Positions 1 to 8,941 of a stretch of DNA of 64,000 bases are shown here, piece after piece. How positions within the stretch are numbered: position 1 is the first letter of the stretch; every line of letters starts with the position of its first letter. Under the pieces are notes generated by a model. It worked only from the letters and a program-made list of their open reading frames with translations. It ran no database searches and was not told where the DNA came from. Position numbers and translations under genes: made by a program. The stretch is from Paenibacillus contaminans (GTDB lineage Bacteria > Bacillota > Bacilli > Paenibacillales > NBRC-103111): NCBI RefSeq assembly GCF_003285015.1, contig NZ_QMFB01000010.1:148024-212023 (forward strand), read 5' to 3'.

Positions 1-117
1 CGAAGCGGCTATCCAATAGAAAAGTCAGATAGGGTAAGCAGGGATGAGCGGCATACGTGCTGTTTGTCCTTTTTTTGCTTTAACAAAACGGCAGGATACG
101 GCTTCGCCGGCACGGCA

Positions 118-152
118 AAAAGGCATTCAAGCGGAAAACCGGCCTGAATGCC
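118..152 (-). terminator. Rho-independent terminator of the SDR gene
   Basis: An imperfect inverted repeat (arms about 122-134 and 139-152, with AAAA loop) is followed on the minus strand by a run of five T. It sits just past the restored stop (167) of the SDR gene. Bases 1-117 hold no gene that I can support. Confidence 0.7.
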
Positions 153-180
153 ATGAGGCGTTGACGCTACAATAACGATT

Positions 181-990
181 CTACGCCGTCGATAAAGATT
201 TCCGTACCCGATATATGGGACGAGTCCGGCGAGGCGAGGCGAGGAACAGGACCAGATCGGCGACCTGCTCCGGTTGTCCCGGTCCGTGCTCTAGCGGCAT
301 ATTCCCCTCCGGATAGTTGACAGGGATTTCGATGCTTTTCAAGCCGGGCGTCGGGTGCGTGCTTTCGCTTATATTGGTTTGGATCGCTCCGGGGCATATG
401 GCATTCACCCGGATTTTGTAGCGCGCAAGCTCCAATGCCGCCATTTTGACGAAGGCGACCTGCCCGGCTTTGGATGTGCTGTAAGCGGACATGCCGAAGC
501 CCGAAAATACGCGGTTCCCGTTGACGGAGCTGGTTACGATGATGCTTCCGCCGCGTTCCTTCATATGCGGTATGGCGTATTTGACGGCAAGGAACGTTCC
601 TTTGAGGTTCGTCGAGAGCGTATGGTCCCATTCCTCCGTGCTCATCTCCTCGATCGGCGCCAGCGTTCCGTTTATGCCGGCATTGGCAAACACAATATCT
701 AGCCGGCCCCATTGGCCGACTGCCAGCTTAACGGCCTGTTCGACCCGCTGGGGGTCCGATACGTCGGTGTCGGCCGTAACCGCTTGTCCTCCGAGGCTTT
801 CGATTTCCTGTTTAACCTGCTTCGTCCGCGTATCCTTCAAATCGACCAAGCAAACTTTGGCGCCTTCCCCGGCCAGCCGAAGCGCTGCCGCACGGCCGAT
901 TCCCGAGCCTGCGCCGGTTACGACGGCGACCATATCCTTTAATCGCTCCGAAGGCCGGATATCGTTGCGTTCCTTTTGCAAAACCGTCAT
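181..990 (-). CDS. SDR family oxidoreductase, 3' end frameshifted by a 5-bp repeat
   Basis: NAD(P)-dependent short-chain dehydrogenase; substrate not predictable. The Rossmann motif TGAGSGIG lies at residues 25-32, NAG at 103-105, and the catalytic Ser155, Tyr170 and Lys174 are present. The start is supported by AGGAGGG seven bases upstream. The last ~18 residues are not SDR-like. In the neighbouring frame the normal ending (GTEIFIDGVESLL) is encoded, stopping at 167. The switch is explained by three tandem GCGAG units at 229-243; two units would put the family ending in frame. The gene is therefore a C-terminally altered allele, a phase-variable gene, or carries a sequencing error. The Rossmann core and catalytic residues are intact, but the C-terminal segment that normally packs at the tetramer interface is lost. 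Confidence 0.85.
   Translation of the reverse strand: MTVLQKERNDIRPSERLKDMVAVVTGAGSGIGRAAALRLAGEGAKVCLVDLKDTRTKQVKQEIESLGGQAVTADTDVSDPQRVEQAVKLAVGQWGRLDIVFANAGINGTLAPIEEMSTEEWDHTLSTNLKGTFLAVKYAIPHMKERGGSIIVTSSVNGNRVFSGFGMSAYSTSKAGQVAFVKMAALELARYKIRVNAICPGAIQTNISESTHPTPGLKSIEIPVNYPEGNMPLEHGPGQPEQVADLVLFLASPRRTRPIYRVRKSLSTA
229..243. repeat. Tandem (GCGAG)x3 causing a frameshift
   Basis: Three perfect 5-bp units lie inside the 3' end of the SDR gene. Removing one unit joins LFLASP to DSSHISGTEIFIDG, the usual SDR C-terminus. Confidence 0.85.
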
Positions 991-1128
991 CGCTAAACCC
1001 TCCTGTTATGTCCCGAGATAAGCTGCCTGCATAAAGGCATACCGCTCAATTTGCCGGCTGCTTCATTTCGTAGGGTAGTTTTCCCCAAACTTCCTATGAT
1101 CAGCAGCAGATATTATCGGGTGGGGCAG

Positions 1129-1803
1129 CTACGGCGATTTCGGTTCGCGCGCCGACAAGCCGTACATGATGAAATCGACGGACAGCTGAATTTCGGCTTC
1201 GTCGTCCCAGTCTTGCTCGGGCAGAAGCAAAAAGCGTGTCAACATGTAACCGATCAGTACGGAGGCCGTCATGCGAACGACCGCTCCGGTCGGCATCTGT
1301 ACGATTGTGCCCTGCTCTTGAAAATGCTCGACGACGCGATGGAATCGCTCCAGGATACGCGCGCCGACATGTTCGAGAAATTGCTTCTTGAGCTCCGGAT
1401 GAAAAGGGATTTCCTGCAGCATAACCTTTATGACCGGCAAGTGCTTACGGGCGAACTCCAGCCGGTTTCGCACCATAGCGCGCAGAAAATCCTCGAAACG
1501 CTCGTAGGGCAAATCGAAAACATTTCCGAAATCGCGCAGGACGAAAGGAAGGACGAGCTTGGACATCATCGGGGCGACAATGGAAAGCAGCAGCTCCTTC
1601 TTGGTTCTGTAATGGCGAAAGATCGTTCCTTCCGCCACGCCCGCTTTTTGCGCGATTTCGCTCGTAGATGTTGCGGCGTAGCCTTTCTCGGAAAAAATCT
1701 CGACGGCCGCTTGCACGATGCGAAGCTGCTTATCCGTCATTTTCACGTTGTCGCCGTCCAAATTCATGAAGTCGGCGAGCCATTTATCAATAGGGTCGTT
1801 CAT
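1129..1803 (-). CDS. TetR/AcrR family transcriptional regulator
   Basis: A 224-residue DNA-binding repressor. The N-terminal helix-turn-helix is clear (about residues 24-65: IVQAAVEIFSEKGY, TSTSEIAQKAGVAEGTIFRHY, KKELL), followed by an all-helical ligand-binding domain of normal family length. I chose the ATG at 1803 because AGGAGCGAGAGGTG lies just upstream; a longer upstream reading would add about 20 unconserved residues. The neighbours are an SDR gene (same strand, 138 bases downstream) and a two-component system. Ligand and targets cannot be read; the SDR gene is the nearest candidate target. Confidence 0.85.
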   Translation of the reverse strand: MNDPIDKWLADFMNLDGDNVKMTDKQLRIVQAAVEIFSEKGYAATSTSEIAQKAGVAEGTIFRHYRTKKELLLSIVAPMMSKLVLPFVLRDFGNVFDLPYERFEDFLRAMVRNRLEFARKHLPVIKVMLQEIPFHPELKKQFLEHVGARILERFHRVVEHFQEQGTIVQMPTGAVVRMTASVLIGYMLTRFLLLPEQDWDDEAEIQLSVDFIMYGLSAREPKSP

Positions 1804-1930
1804 ACGGACACCTCTCGCTCCTAAGATGCGAACTACGCAGTTTTGAGGGGATTCGTCTCCACCATACACCGATTAATCGCGTTTGCGCAAGGCGGCCGGT
1901 GCGATAGCGTTTTGCCGGCATAACGTTCGT

Positions 1931-3322
1931 CTAAGAACGGAGTGCGAGCGGCAGCAAAATTGTCACGCGCGTTCCGTGTCCGAGCTTGCTTTCGATTCGT
2001 ATATGGCCTTTGAAGAGGTCGATAATCTTCTTGGCGATCGGCAGGCCGAGACCCGAACCGCCTCTTTCCCGGTTCCGCGATTTATCGGCGCGGTAAAAGC
2101 GTTCGAACAAGTACGGCATATCGGCTTCCGCGATGCCGATTCCGTTATCTTCGACGACGATTTCGGCGTACGTGCCCTGCTGAACGGCTTGGACCGATAC
2201 CTTCCCGCCGTCCTGCGTATATTTCATCGCATTCGAAATAATATTGAGCAGCACATGCCGGAGCTCGGTTTGCGGAATCGCGGCAAACAATTCGGAAGGA
2301 GGCAGCCGAAGGTCGAGCTTGACGCTTTCGTTCAGGAATACCGCCTGGCTGCATATCGCTTCGAGCGTTTCTCCAAGCGGCGCCGGCTCGGTCTCGCCGT
2401 TTTCGGAGCCCGCATGGGCGCTTTCAAGCGTAATGGTTTGGAGGAGCTGGTCGGTCAAGAGACGAAGCCGTTCCGTTTCCTTAAGCATATAATCGAGCGA
2501 TTCGTCCAAAACATCCGGCTTATGCTTGCCCCAACGGCGCAGCAAGTTGGCATGTCCTTCAATGATCGCAAGCGGCGTGCGAAGCTCATGCGAAGCGTCG
2601 GCGATAAATTGCTTTTGCTTATCGAAGCCCGCTTCCAGACGCTCGAGAAGACCGTTCAGCGTAACCGCCATCTCGCGCAGCTCATCCTTAGAAGGAGGGA
2701 GGGCGATGCGCTCATGCAGGTTTTCCACATCGAGCCGCTTTACCTTCCAGGTTATCGCGCCGATCGGACGAATCGTTATTTTTGCCGTTAAATAAGAGGC
2801 GAAAGCCGCGATGACGATGCCGCCTAACGAACCGATGAGCAGCAAGTTGCGGATAAAGCTTATCAATTTATCGACGCTGTCGGCGTTTTCGTACAACTCG
2901 AAGGTCAGCATTTGTTCGCCGAACACTTGTCCGGGAATCGTTTTGCGGGCGAAGATGATATGGGCTCCGGGAACTTTATAGTCGAATTTGCCGTACGACA
3001 GCGGCTCGTCCCCCGTCTGGGCCAGCTCGGGCTTTACCCATTCTTTAGGGAAGCGCACTCCCTTCTCGAAAATGATGCGGCCGTTTCGGTCGATAATGCG
3101 GATGTACTGATTGCGTTCGAGCTCGCTTTGCCACGTCTGGATCGTCATCTTCGGGTTTTTGCGGATGTCGTCGATCAATTGATCGATGCGCACTACAAGA
3201 AGATCCTCCTGATAAGCGATCGCCATCTTGGAGAAGGTGACGAACACGAAGGAATGGGTAATGATCAAAATAACCAAAATGATGCAGGTAATGGTCAAGC
3301 TTGTTTTCCATTTGAATGACAC
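1931..3322 (-). CDS. Membrane sensor histidine kinase (HAMP, HisKA, HATPase)
   Basis: A 463-residue sensor kinase. There are transmembrane segments at about residues 8-30 and 158-178 with an extracellular domain between, a HAMP region at ~180-232, the phospho-acceptor motif SHELRTPL with His245, and an ATPase domain with N box (NIISNAMKYT), DNGIGI and GGSGLGL. The start is GTG at 3322 with GAGGGAG upstream, inside the end of the response regulator gene; the regulator's stop is only 4 bases before it, so the pair is co-transcribed and probably translationally coupled. The architecture resembles the YkoH/ArlS group. The signal is unknown. Confidence 0.93.
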   Translation of the reverse strand: MSFKWKTSLTITCIILVILIITHSFVFVTFSKMAIAYQEDLLVVRIDQLIDDIRKNPKMTIQTWQSELERNQYIRIIDRNGRIIFEKGVRFPKEWVKPELAQTGDEPLSYGKFDYKVPGAHIIFARKTIPGQVFGEQMLTFELYENADSVDKLISFIRNLLLIGSLGGIVIAAFASYLTAKITIRPIGAITWKVKRLDVENLHERIALPPSKDELREMAVTLNGLLERLEAGFDKQKQFIADASHELRTPLAIIEGHANLLRRWGKHKPDVLDESLDYMLKETERLRLLTDQLLQTITLESAHAGSENGETEPAPLGETLEAICSQAVFLNESVKLDLRLPPSELFAAIPQTELRHVLLNIISNAMKYTQDGGKVSVQAVQQGTYAEIVVEDNGIGIAEADMPYLFERFYRADKSRNRERGGSGLGLPIAKKIIDLFKGHIRIESKLGHGTRVTILLPLALRS

Positions 3323-3326
3323 CGGT

Positions 3327-4004
3327 TTATTCGCTCCCTCGCAGCACGTAACCGACGCCGCGTACCGTATGAATCAATTTCGTTTCGAAGGAATCGTCGA
3401 TTTTGGCCCGCAGATAGCGGATATAGACGTCTACGACATTCGTCTCTCCGGCGAACGAGAAGCCCCACACATGGCGAAGCAGGCTTTCGCGCGTTTGAAC
3501 GACACCTTTGTTTTCCAAAAAATATTTAAGCAAATCATACTCTCTGACGGAGAGATCGATTTGCTGGCCTTCCCGCTCGACCCGATGGGCGACCGGATCG
3601 AGCACAAGATCCTGGAGCTTGTACGTGTCGCTGCTTCTGTCCGCTTGCCGGCGCTGAATGGCGCGAATACGGGCAATCAGCTCTTCGATGGCGAACGGCT
3701 TGACGACATAATCGTCCGCGCCGGCATCCAGGCCGTTTACCCGTTCGCTGATCATTCCGCGAGCGGTCAGCATCAAAATGGGGATTTGCTTCGATTCCCG
3801 AAGCTTCTTGCAAACCTCGATGCCTTCCATTCCGGGCAGCATCCAATCGATCAATATCATATCAAACTCATGCTCAAGCGCAAGGGAGAGCCCTCCCGGG
3901 CCGTCATGAGCAAGCGTTACGAGATAACCTTCGTGTCCAAGCTCCAGCTGAAGAAAGCGGGCGAGCGGCTTCTCGTCTTCAATAATCAATATGCGGTACA
4001 TCAT
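3327..4004 (-). CDS. OmpR/PhoB family response regulator
   Basis: A 225-residue regulator with an N-terminal receiver (acidic pair near residues 9-11, phospho-acceptor Asp53 in LIDWMLPG, conserved Lys in VVKPF) and a C-terminal winged helix (VREYDLLKYFLEN, TVRGVGYVL). It is the first gene of a two-gene operon with the kinase at 1931-3322. Two adjacent ATG codons could start it (4004 or 4001), with AAAGGA upstream. The 222-base gap to 4227 holds its promoter region and a small hairpin, but no other gene. Confidence 0.93.
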   Translation of the reverse strand: MMYRILIIEDEKPLARFLQLELGHEGYLVTLAHDGPGGLSLALEHEFDMILIDWMLPGMEGIEVCKKLRESKQIPILMLTARGMISERVNGLDAGADDYVVKPFAIEELIARIRAIQRRQADRSSDTYKLQDLVLDPVAHRVEREGQQIDLSVREYDLLKYFLENKGVVQTRESLLRHVWGFSFAGETNVVDVYIRYLRAKIDDSFETKLIHTVRGVGYVLRGSE

Positions 4005-4226
4005 TCCATTCGTTTCCTTTCCGTGGCGGATTAGGCGAAGCGACCGAATCGGGAATAAAAGAAGCTGTCCGGGAGGACAGCCGTGGTCGTTTGATCGTTT
4101 ATCGGATAGTATAACGCGAGAGTGGCTCTAAATCACGGTAAACGCGTCTGTCCTTAGCTTATGCATACGAAGTCGCTTTCTTTCAAGTCGTTTGTCGCTG
4201 TGGTAAACGGAACATGAACCGCCGTA

Positions 4227-4895
4227 TTAAGACGTCGCAAGCGCCGTTTTGATTTTATGCAGAAGCTGCGGCTTCGTCACGCCGTTCGCTTCGGCAATTT
4301 CCGTTAACGTTCGTCCTGCCTGCAGTTCGCCGGAGAGCGCCTCGGGCGTCGTGCCGATTATTGCGGCCATCTTATCCGGATCGAAAGCTTGCAGCGGATG
4401 ATCGGCAGCTTCCGTCTTTTCGTCTTCCAGCAGCGAGCTGCCTTTCTGCCTCAGCATAAAGTCGATATGGCGAGTCATACGCGTTCTAATCGCGTCTGCG
4501 GTAACGCTGTTCAAGCGGCCGCTTTCCACCGCACGCTCGATATTGCCGGAACGCAGCTCGAGCAGCTTGCCCGCAAGCTCTCCTGCGGACATTCCTTGCT
4601 GCAAGGAGATGTCGGATAGCGACTTATCCAGCGCAAGCTGCTGCTTAAGCTGAGCTTCCTCCAAGTTAAGCAGGGCGGCCGTTTCTCCGACGATCGGCAA
4701 TCGCTTTGCTCGCGTCCTCTGCTGGACGTTGTCTCTTTGCTTGAAAATTCGCTGCATGGCCAGGCTGGAATCCGAACGAATCGAAGATTTGCCTTCGGCG
4801 GACGCGCGCTTCGGCGCGGTGCCCAGACAGCTGCTTAAAATAAGGGTAAGCGCGAGTGCGCTGATCATCATGTTTTTGGTTGTAATAACATGCAT
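4227..4895 (-). CDS. Exported protein with two SLxxIAxxxGvs repeats
   Basis: A 222-residue protein of unknown function. The N-terminus looks like a signal peptide and may be lipoprotein-like (ALALTLILSSCLG, with a Cys after LSS at about residue 23). Two related segments follow, one around KSLSDISLQQGMSAGELAGK and one around RTLTEIAEANGVTKPQLLHK, each preceded by a short helix with a Leu-rich pattern. I chose the ATG at 4895 because GAGGAGG lies 11 bases upstream; the longer reading adds eleven residues before the signal peptide. It is monocistronic as far as spacing shows. This repeat type occurs in uncharacterised exported proteins; I assign no function. Confidence 0.7.
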   Translation of the reverse strand: MHVITTKNMMISALALTLILSSCLGTAPKRASAEGKSSIRSDSSLAMQRIFKQRDNVQQRTRAKRLPIVGETAALLNLEEAQLKQQLALDKSLSDISLQQGMSAGELAGKLLELRSGNIERAVESGRLNSVTADAIRTRMTRHIDFMLRQKGSSLLEDEKTEAADHPLQAFDPDKMAAIIGTTPEALSGELQAGRTLTEIAEANGVTKPQLLHKIKTALATS

Positions 4896-5169
4896 GTCGG
4901 TATAAACCTCCTCGTAAGAACAGCGCATTCCATACCTTGTTCGATTGCGCCGTGACGCTTCCAGTATACAAGCCCAAGCTGAACGTAAGATTAATATAAT
5001 ATAAATATTCCGCTTGCGGCGCGTATGGATGCGTTTTCTTAAAAATGTAAACGGATGGCGTCAACAGACGCCGACAGGCGTTTATCCGATTCCCGGTAAA
5101 CGCGGCTGCCGGCAAAAACGTGTATCCTTGCCTGTTAATACGTAGGAGAAGGGATAAAGTTTCGGACGA

Positions 5170-5796
5170 TCAGCTTATTGCAAGCCGATATAACGGCATC
5201 AGCGCCGTAAAGGTTTCTTTGGCCATACGGACAAAGGTTTCTCCATCCTTTACCGCAGGATCGTCCGCCTGAATATGGCGTCCTACGAGCAGTTCGACCT
5301 TCTGGACGTCGCGAAAACGCTCAAGCTCTTTCTGAAGGGCTGCTTTGGTGAGACTGCCGGCCTGGACGGCATCTTTCTGCATATGATCGAACGAGAGGAC
5401 GTAATCTTTGGGAATCGTCCGCCGGACCGTATCGATTTTGCGCAAATAGTCCGAGGCGATTTTCCGCTTCTCCGGCAGTTCGTAAATAAGCGCAAACCAC
5501 ATGAAGGCGTGATCGTCGAAAAGGCCGATTTGAAAATGCGGGTGCTGCTTATAGCCGCGCTTATTATGGCAGAAAGCCATCCACGTATCTTTGGGCGGAT
5601 TGACTTTGCGGCGCGCATGTCTTGCGATATGCACATGCATTTCGCTTCCCGCCGCCAAGGCGATGTCTTCGCAGAGCGAGTCGCCGAGCGCCTTGAACTT
5701 CGGTTGAATTCTCGTTTGAATCGCTTCCATCCGGGCTTCGAGCCCGTCGATTTGAAAAGCGGCGAAATCCGATTCGTTAAATCCGGTAAAAGCCAT
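5170..5796 (-). CDS. YktB/DUF1054 (UPF0637) family protein
   Basis: A 208-residue soluble protein recognisable over its whole length as the DUF1054 family (FNESDFAAFQIDGLEARM near the start, then HARRKVNPPKDTWMAF and HPHFQIGLFDDHAFMWFAL). Length and order fit the Bacillus YktB protein. No catalytic role is established. An AAAGGA motif precedes the ATG at 5796. The gene lies immediately downstream (17 bases) of the NarL-type response regulator, so read-through is possible, although a link to that system is not implied. Confidence 0.88.
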   Translation of the reverse strand: MAFTGFNESDFAAFQIDGLEARMEAIQTRIQPKFKALGDSLCEDIALAAGSEMHVHIARHARRKVNPPKDTWMAFCHNKRGYKQHPHFQIGLFDDHAFMWFALIYELPEKRKIASDYLRKIDTVRRTIPKDYVLSFDHMQKDAVQAGSLTKAALQKELERFRDVQKVELLVGRHIQADDPAVKDGETFVRMAKETFTALMPLYRLAIS

Positions 5797-5812
5797 CTTG
5801 GTGTCGTTCCTT

Positions 5813-6466
5813 TCAAGGGTGATTTTTCAAGTAAAATATGGCGATTTGCGTCCTGTCGCGGAGCCCGAGCTTGCTGAGTATTTCCGTTATGTAGTTTTTG
5901 ACCGTTCCTTCGCTCAAAAAAAGCTCTGCGGCAATTTCTTTATTCGATTTTCCTTCTGCGATTTGATGCACGACAAGCATTTCAGCCGGTGTCAAGCCGA
6001 ATTGCTCCCAATCCGTCTTGGTTTGCTTGTCTGGCTCGGCATCGGCCGGTTTGATCATCGTGGCAAGCTTTTTCGCGATGTTCGGATGAATAAGCAGGTT
6101 GCCTTGATGAACGGTGCGAATGCCGTCGATGATACGGTCGGGCGCGATGTTTTTGAGCAAATAGCCGTTCGCCCCGTACTGCAGCGCTTGCGCGATATAT
6201 TCGTCATCATCGAATGTTGTCAGTATCAAAATGGCGATATCCGGATTATACTGCTTGATTCGCCTAGTCCCTTCGACGCCGTCGCATTCCGGCATCCGAA
6301 TGTCCATCAGGACGACGTTCACATCCTCGCCCCGCTCTACGAAACGGAACGCTTCGTCCCCGTTCGTGCAAGTCCCTACAACCGACAGGGAAGCGTCAAG
6401 ATCGAGTATCAGCTTGAGGCTTTCCCTTATAAACGGATCGTCGTCGACGATCAAAACATGAATCAC
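5813..6466 (-). CDS. NarL/LuxR family response regulator
   Basis: A 217-residue regulator. The receiver domain has the acidic cluster VDDD at residues 7-10 and the phospho-acceptor Asp55 in LMDIRMP. The C-terminal LuxR-type helix-turn-helix contains LTPAEMLVVHQIAEGKSNKEI and LFLSEGTVKNYI. I chose the GTG start at 6466 because a GGGGGG Shine-Dalgarno lies seven bases upstream and the protein then begins at the canonical IHVLIVDDD strand. It follows its kinase by 36 bases. The pair is divergent from an ABC-2 exporter, the arrangement seen in YvfRSTU/DesKR-type modules, so the exporter is the likely target. Confidence 0.92.
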   Translation of the reverse strand: MIHVLIVDDDPFIRESLKLILDLDASLSVVGTCTNGDEAFRFVERGEDVNVVLMDIRMPECDGVEGTRRIKQYNPDIAILILTTFDDDEYIAQALQYGANGYLLKNIAPDRIIDGIRTVHQGNLLIHPNIAKKLATMIKPADAEPDKQTKTDWEQFGLTPAEMLVVHQIAEGKSNKEIAAELFLSEGTVKNYITEILSKLGLRDRTQIAIFYLKNHP

Positions 6467-6502
6467 GTGGCGTCCCCCCAATGATGACGGCATCTTAAAC
6501 GA

Positions 6503-7636
6503 TTATCGCTGTTCGACGATCGGGATGACCGTCGTTGCCGTAAAGCGGTCGCCCAACTGCAGCTTGAGTTCTCCGCCCAGCAAACGAGCCCTTTCCTGCA
6601 TCCCGCTCACGCCGAGGCCGATTTCGCCGATCGATTGCGGAACGGTGCCGTTATTCGTAACGGACATCGTAATCCGCTTGGGCTCGAAGCGCACGTGGAT
6701 CGTCACCTCGGTCGCTCCGCCGTGCCGCACCGCGTTCGTTATCGCTTCCTGGGCGTTGCGGTATAAAGTCACCTCGCAGCTCGGATATAGCGCGAAGGGC
6801 ATGCCATCATACGTGTACCGCACGCGGATGCCGCTGTCCTGCCCGAGATCGTCGATCAGCTTGTCGAGCGAATAGGTGCGGCTGTCCGCATCCGCAGGCT
6901 TCATATTGCGAACCGTGGCGCGAAGCGTCTCCATGCTGTCCGTCATCTGGTCGCGGACCAAATTGATCATCTGCATCGCTTTATCCGGCTGAGTAGGGAA
7001 AATTTGAATACCCGCCTCCAGCATCATCTTCAAACGGATCAGCTTATGGCCGAGATCGTCGTGCAGCTCGCGCGAGATCCGGTTGCGTTCTTCGATCTGC
7101 GCGCTGTTTTCGACTTTCTGCGCGTATTCGACGATTCTTTTGCGCGCTTCCTCCAGTTCGTAATGCTTGCGTCTAAGCTCGTCGTACAAATGCTGAAGCT
7201 CGCTCCGGTGAACGGTCATGTGGCGGAAATGAAGAAGCAGGAAAGCGAAGGCCGCATATACCGTATTGGCAAACAAGTACAAAACAGGCTCTTGGCCGGG
7301 CATTGCGGCGTTCATGCCAACCAGGACGGCGATCAAACCCGTTGTGCGGGCGGTACGGCCGCTCCATTGCGATATCGGGACAAGCAGCGAGGCGGACAAA
7401 AGAAAGAGCACGCCTCCGTATGAATGACTCAGCGCAAAGCACATGACCGCTTCCGGCAGCAGGAGAAGCCGGGCAATGCGGCCGTCCGCCAGCCGTTCGC
7501 GAACGCGAACAAGCAATAGAAAAGCGAGCAAGCCGATCGTATAGGGCGCGATCGGGTCGATCGTCGCCACGTACATCGTCGCTATGCCTGCAAATACAAC
7601 GAGCGCATACCGTATCCAAGCGAGTGTATGCAACAC
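6503..7636 (-). CDS. NarL-type sensor histidine kinase (HisKA_3)
   Basis: A 377-residue kinase. The N-terminal ~140 residues form several hydrophobic membrane segments with little extracellular sequence, suggesting sensing in or near the membrane. A coiled coil (~146-180) leads to the HisKA_3 motif with phospho-acceptor His192 (ISRELHDDLGHKL), then a short ATPase domain (NAVRHGGATEV, GLGVSGMQERARLLGG). The start is GTG at 7636, with AAAGGAC 11 bases upstream. It heads an operon with the response regulator at 5813-6466. Confidence 0.92.
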   Translation of the reverse strand: MLHTLAWIRYALVVFAGIATMYVATIDPIAPYTIGLLAFLLLVRVRERLADGRIARLLLLPEAVMCFALSHSYGGVLFLLSASLLVPISQWSGRTARTTGLIAVLVGMNAAMPGQEPVLYLFANTVYAAFAFLLLHFRHMTVHRSELQHLYDELRRKHYELEEARKRIVEYAQKVENSAQIEERNRISRELHDDLGHKLIRLKMMLEAGIQIFPTQPDKAMQMINLVRDQMTDSMETLRATVRNMKPADADSRTYSLDKLIDDLGQDSGIRVRYTYDGMPFALYPSCEVTLYRNAQEAITNAVRHGGATEVTIHVRFEPKRITMSVTNNGTVPQSIGEIGLGVSGMQERARLLGGELKLQLGDRFTATTVIPIVEQR

Positions 7637-7765
7637 TTCGGTTCAGTCCTTTATCGATCGCGGCTTACGGCAAATGAAGTTTAAGCTTGAGAAACAGCCG
7701 TTTCAGTCGATTATAGCATAGATTGGCCAGATGCGGGCCGGACGGGAATATGACTTTCGTCACCT

Positions 7766-7777
7766 GTCATGCATGAC
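7766..7777. promoter_or_regulatory. Perfect 12-bp palindrome in divergent promoter region
   Basis: GTCATGCATGAC lies in the 213-base gap between the kinase/regulator operon and the ABC exporter operon, about 33 bases upstream of a TACAAT -10-like element (7810-7815). A dimeric response regulator site is the natural reading. This is an inference from position and symmetry only. Confidence 0.4.
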
Positions 7778-7849
7778 TATTTCTTATCGTGGCAATCGGC
7801 GGATTTGTGTACAATAAAAGCAGAGGAAAGCGGATCGGAGAGATGAACG

Positions 7850-8791
7850 GTGGCATTCGTACAAATCAAGCATGCGGTTAAACGATATGGCGTGAAACTG
7901 ACGGTCGACCATCTAAGCTTGTCGATCGATCAAGGGGAAATATTCGGTCTGCTCGGTCCGAACGGTGCAGGCAAAAGCACGACAATCGGCATGATCGCCG
8001 GCCTTCTAGCAGTCGATCAAGGCGATATTATCGTCGACGGCATTTCCGTCGTCGACAATCCGCTCGAGGTCAAAAAAAGAATCGGACTCATCCCGCAGGA
8101 GCTGGCGTTGTTCGAAGGGCTGACCGCGCGCGAAAACGTGGCGTTTTTCGCAAGGCTGTACGGTCTGCGCGGCAGGCTGCTGGACGAACGCATTGCAGAA
8201 GCGCTTGCTTTCGTCGGATTGAGCGGGCATGAGCGGGACCGGCCGGAAGCTTTGTCAGGCGGGATGAAGCGCAGGCTGAACATCGCATGCGCAATCGCGC
8301 ACAGGCCGAAGCTGATTATCATGGACGAGCCGACGGTAGGCATCGATCCGCAGTCGCGGAATCATATTTTGCAATCGGTAAAGTTTTTGAATCAAATGGG
8401 GTCGACCGTGATTTATTCGACGCACTACATGGAGGAGGTCGAGGCAATCGGTACGCGGGTCGGCATTCTCGACCAAGGGCGGCTGATCGCCTGCGGGACT
8501 AAAAGCGAGCTGCGTAACCAGGTAAGCGGGGAGGAGAAGCTGGACATCCAGGCGGCATCCGACGTACGGCAGGCGGCCGTCGAAGAGCTCAAGCTTCATC
8601 CGTATATCGATTCCGTCGAAGTCGACGGCAGGCGCATCGGCATCGTCACCCAATCCGGCAAAGCGGCTTTGCAGGATATATTATTCGTCTTCGCCAAGCA
8701 CGAAATCGCGATACAAGCGTTAACCCGGGTCGAGCCGGATTTGGAAACGCTGTTTCTGTCGCTGACGGGTCGTAAGCTGAGGGACGACTAG
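7850..8791 (+). CDS. ABC-2 type exporter, ATP-binding subunit
   Basis: A 313-residue ATPase. Walker A is GPNGAGKST (residues 36-44), the Q-loop is in IPQELALF, the signature is LSGGMKRRL, Walker B is LIIMDEPTVG and the switch His is in YSTHYMEE. The C-terminal ~85 residues are the DUF4162-like extension common in drug/antibiotic exporters of this class. The start is GTG with GGAGAG seven bases upstream. It is the first gene of an exporter operon with two permeases at 8942 and 10044, divergent from a NarL-type two-component system. The substrate could be an antimicrobial peptide, lipid or drug and cannot be read from sequence. Confidence 0.93.
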   Translation: MAFVQIKHAVKRYGVKLTVDHLSLSIDQGEIFGLLGPNGAGKSTTIGMIAGLLAVDQGDIIVDGISVVDNPLEVKKRIGLIPQELALFEGLTARENVAFFARLYGLRGRLLDERIAEALAFVGLSGHERDRPEALSGGMKRRLNIACAIAHRPKLIIMDEPTVGIDPQSRNHILQSVKFLNQMGSTVIYSTHYMEEVEAIGTRVGILDQGRLIACGTKSELRNQVSGEEKLDIQAASDVRQAAVEELKLHPYIDSVEVDGRRIGIVTQSGKAALQDILFVFAKHEIAIQALTRVEPDLETLFLSLTGRKLRDD

Positions 8792-8941
8792 CGGGAGGCT
8801 CTGCGGCGCACGATTGCGCTTTGCGCCCGCAAGGTTTTATAGAGACCTATTTAACGAGTGCATGGGGCCGGTCGCCATCCGGCAGCGCTGCCGGTAAACC
8901 GGCGCCGGGTACACCACCGGTTCGATTTTGGAGGAGTAGCG

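Noticed and set aside
1051..1824. 257-codon open frame opposite the TetR gene
   Set aside because: The minus strand has a clear helix-turn-helix protein with a ribosome site. The plus frame has neither.
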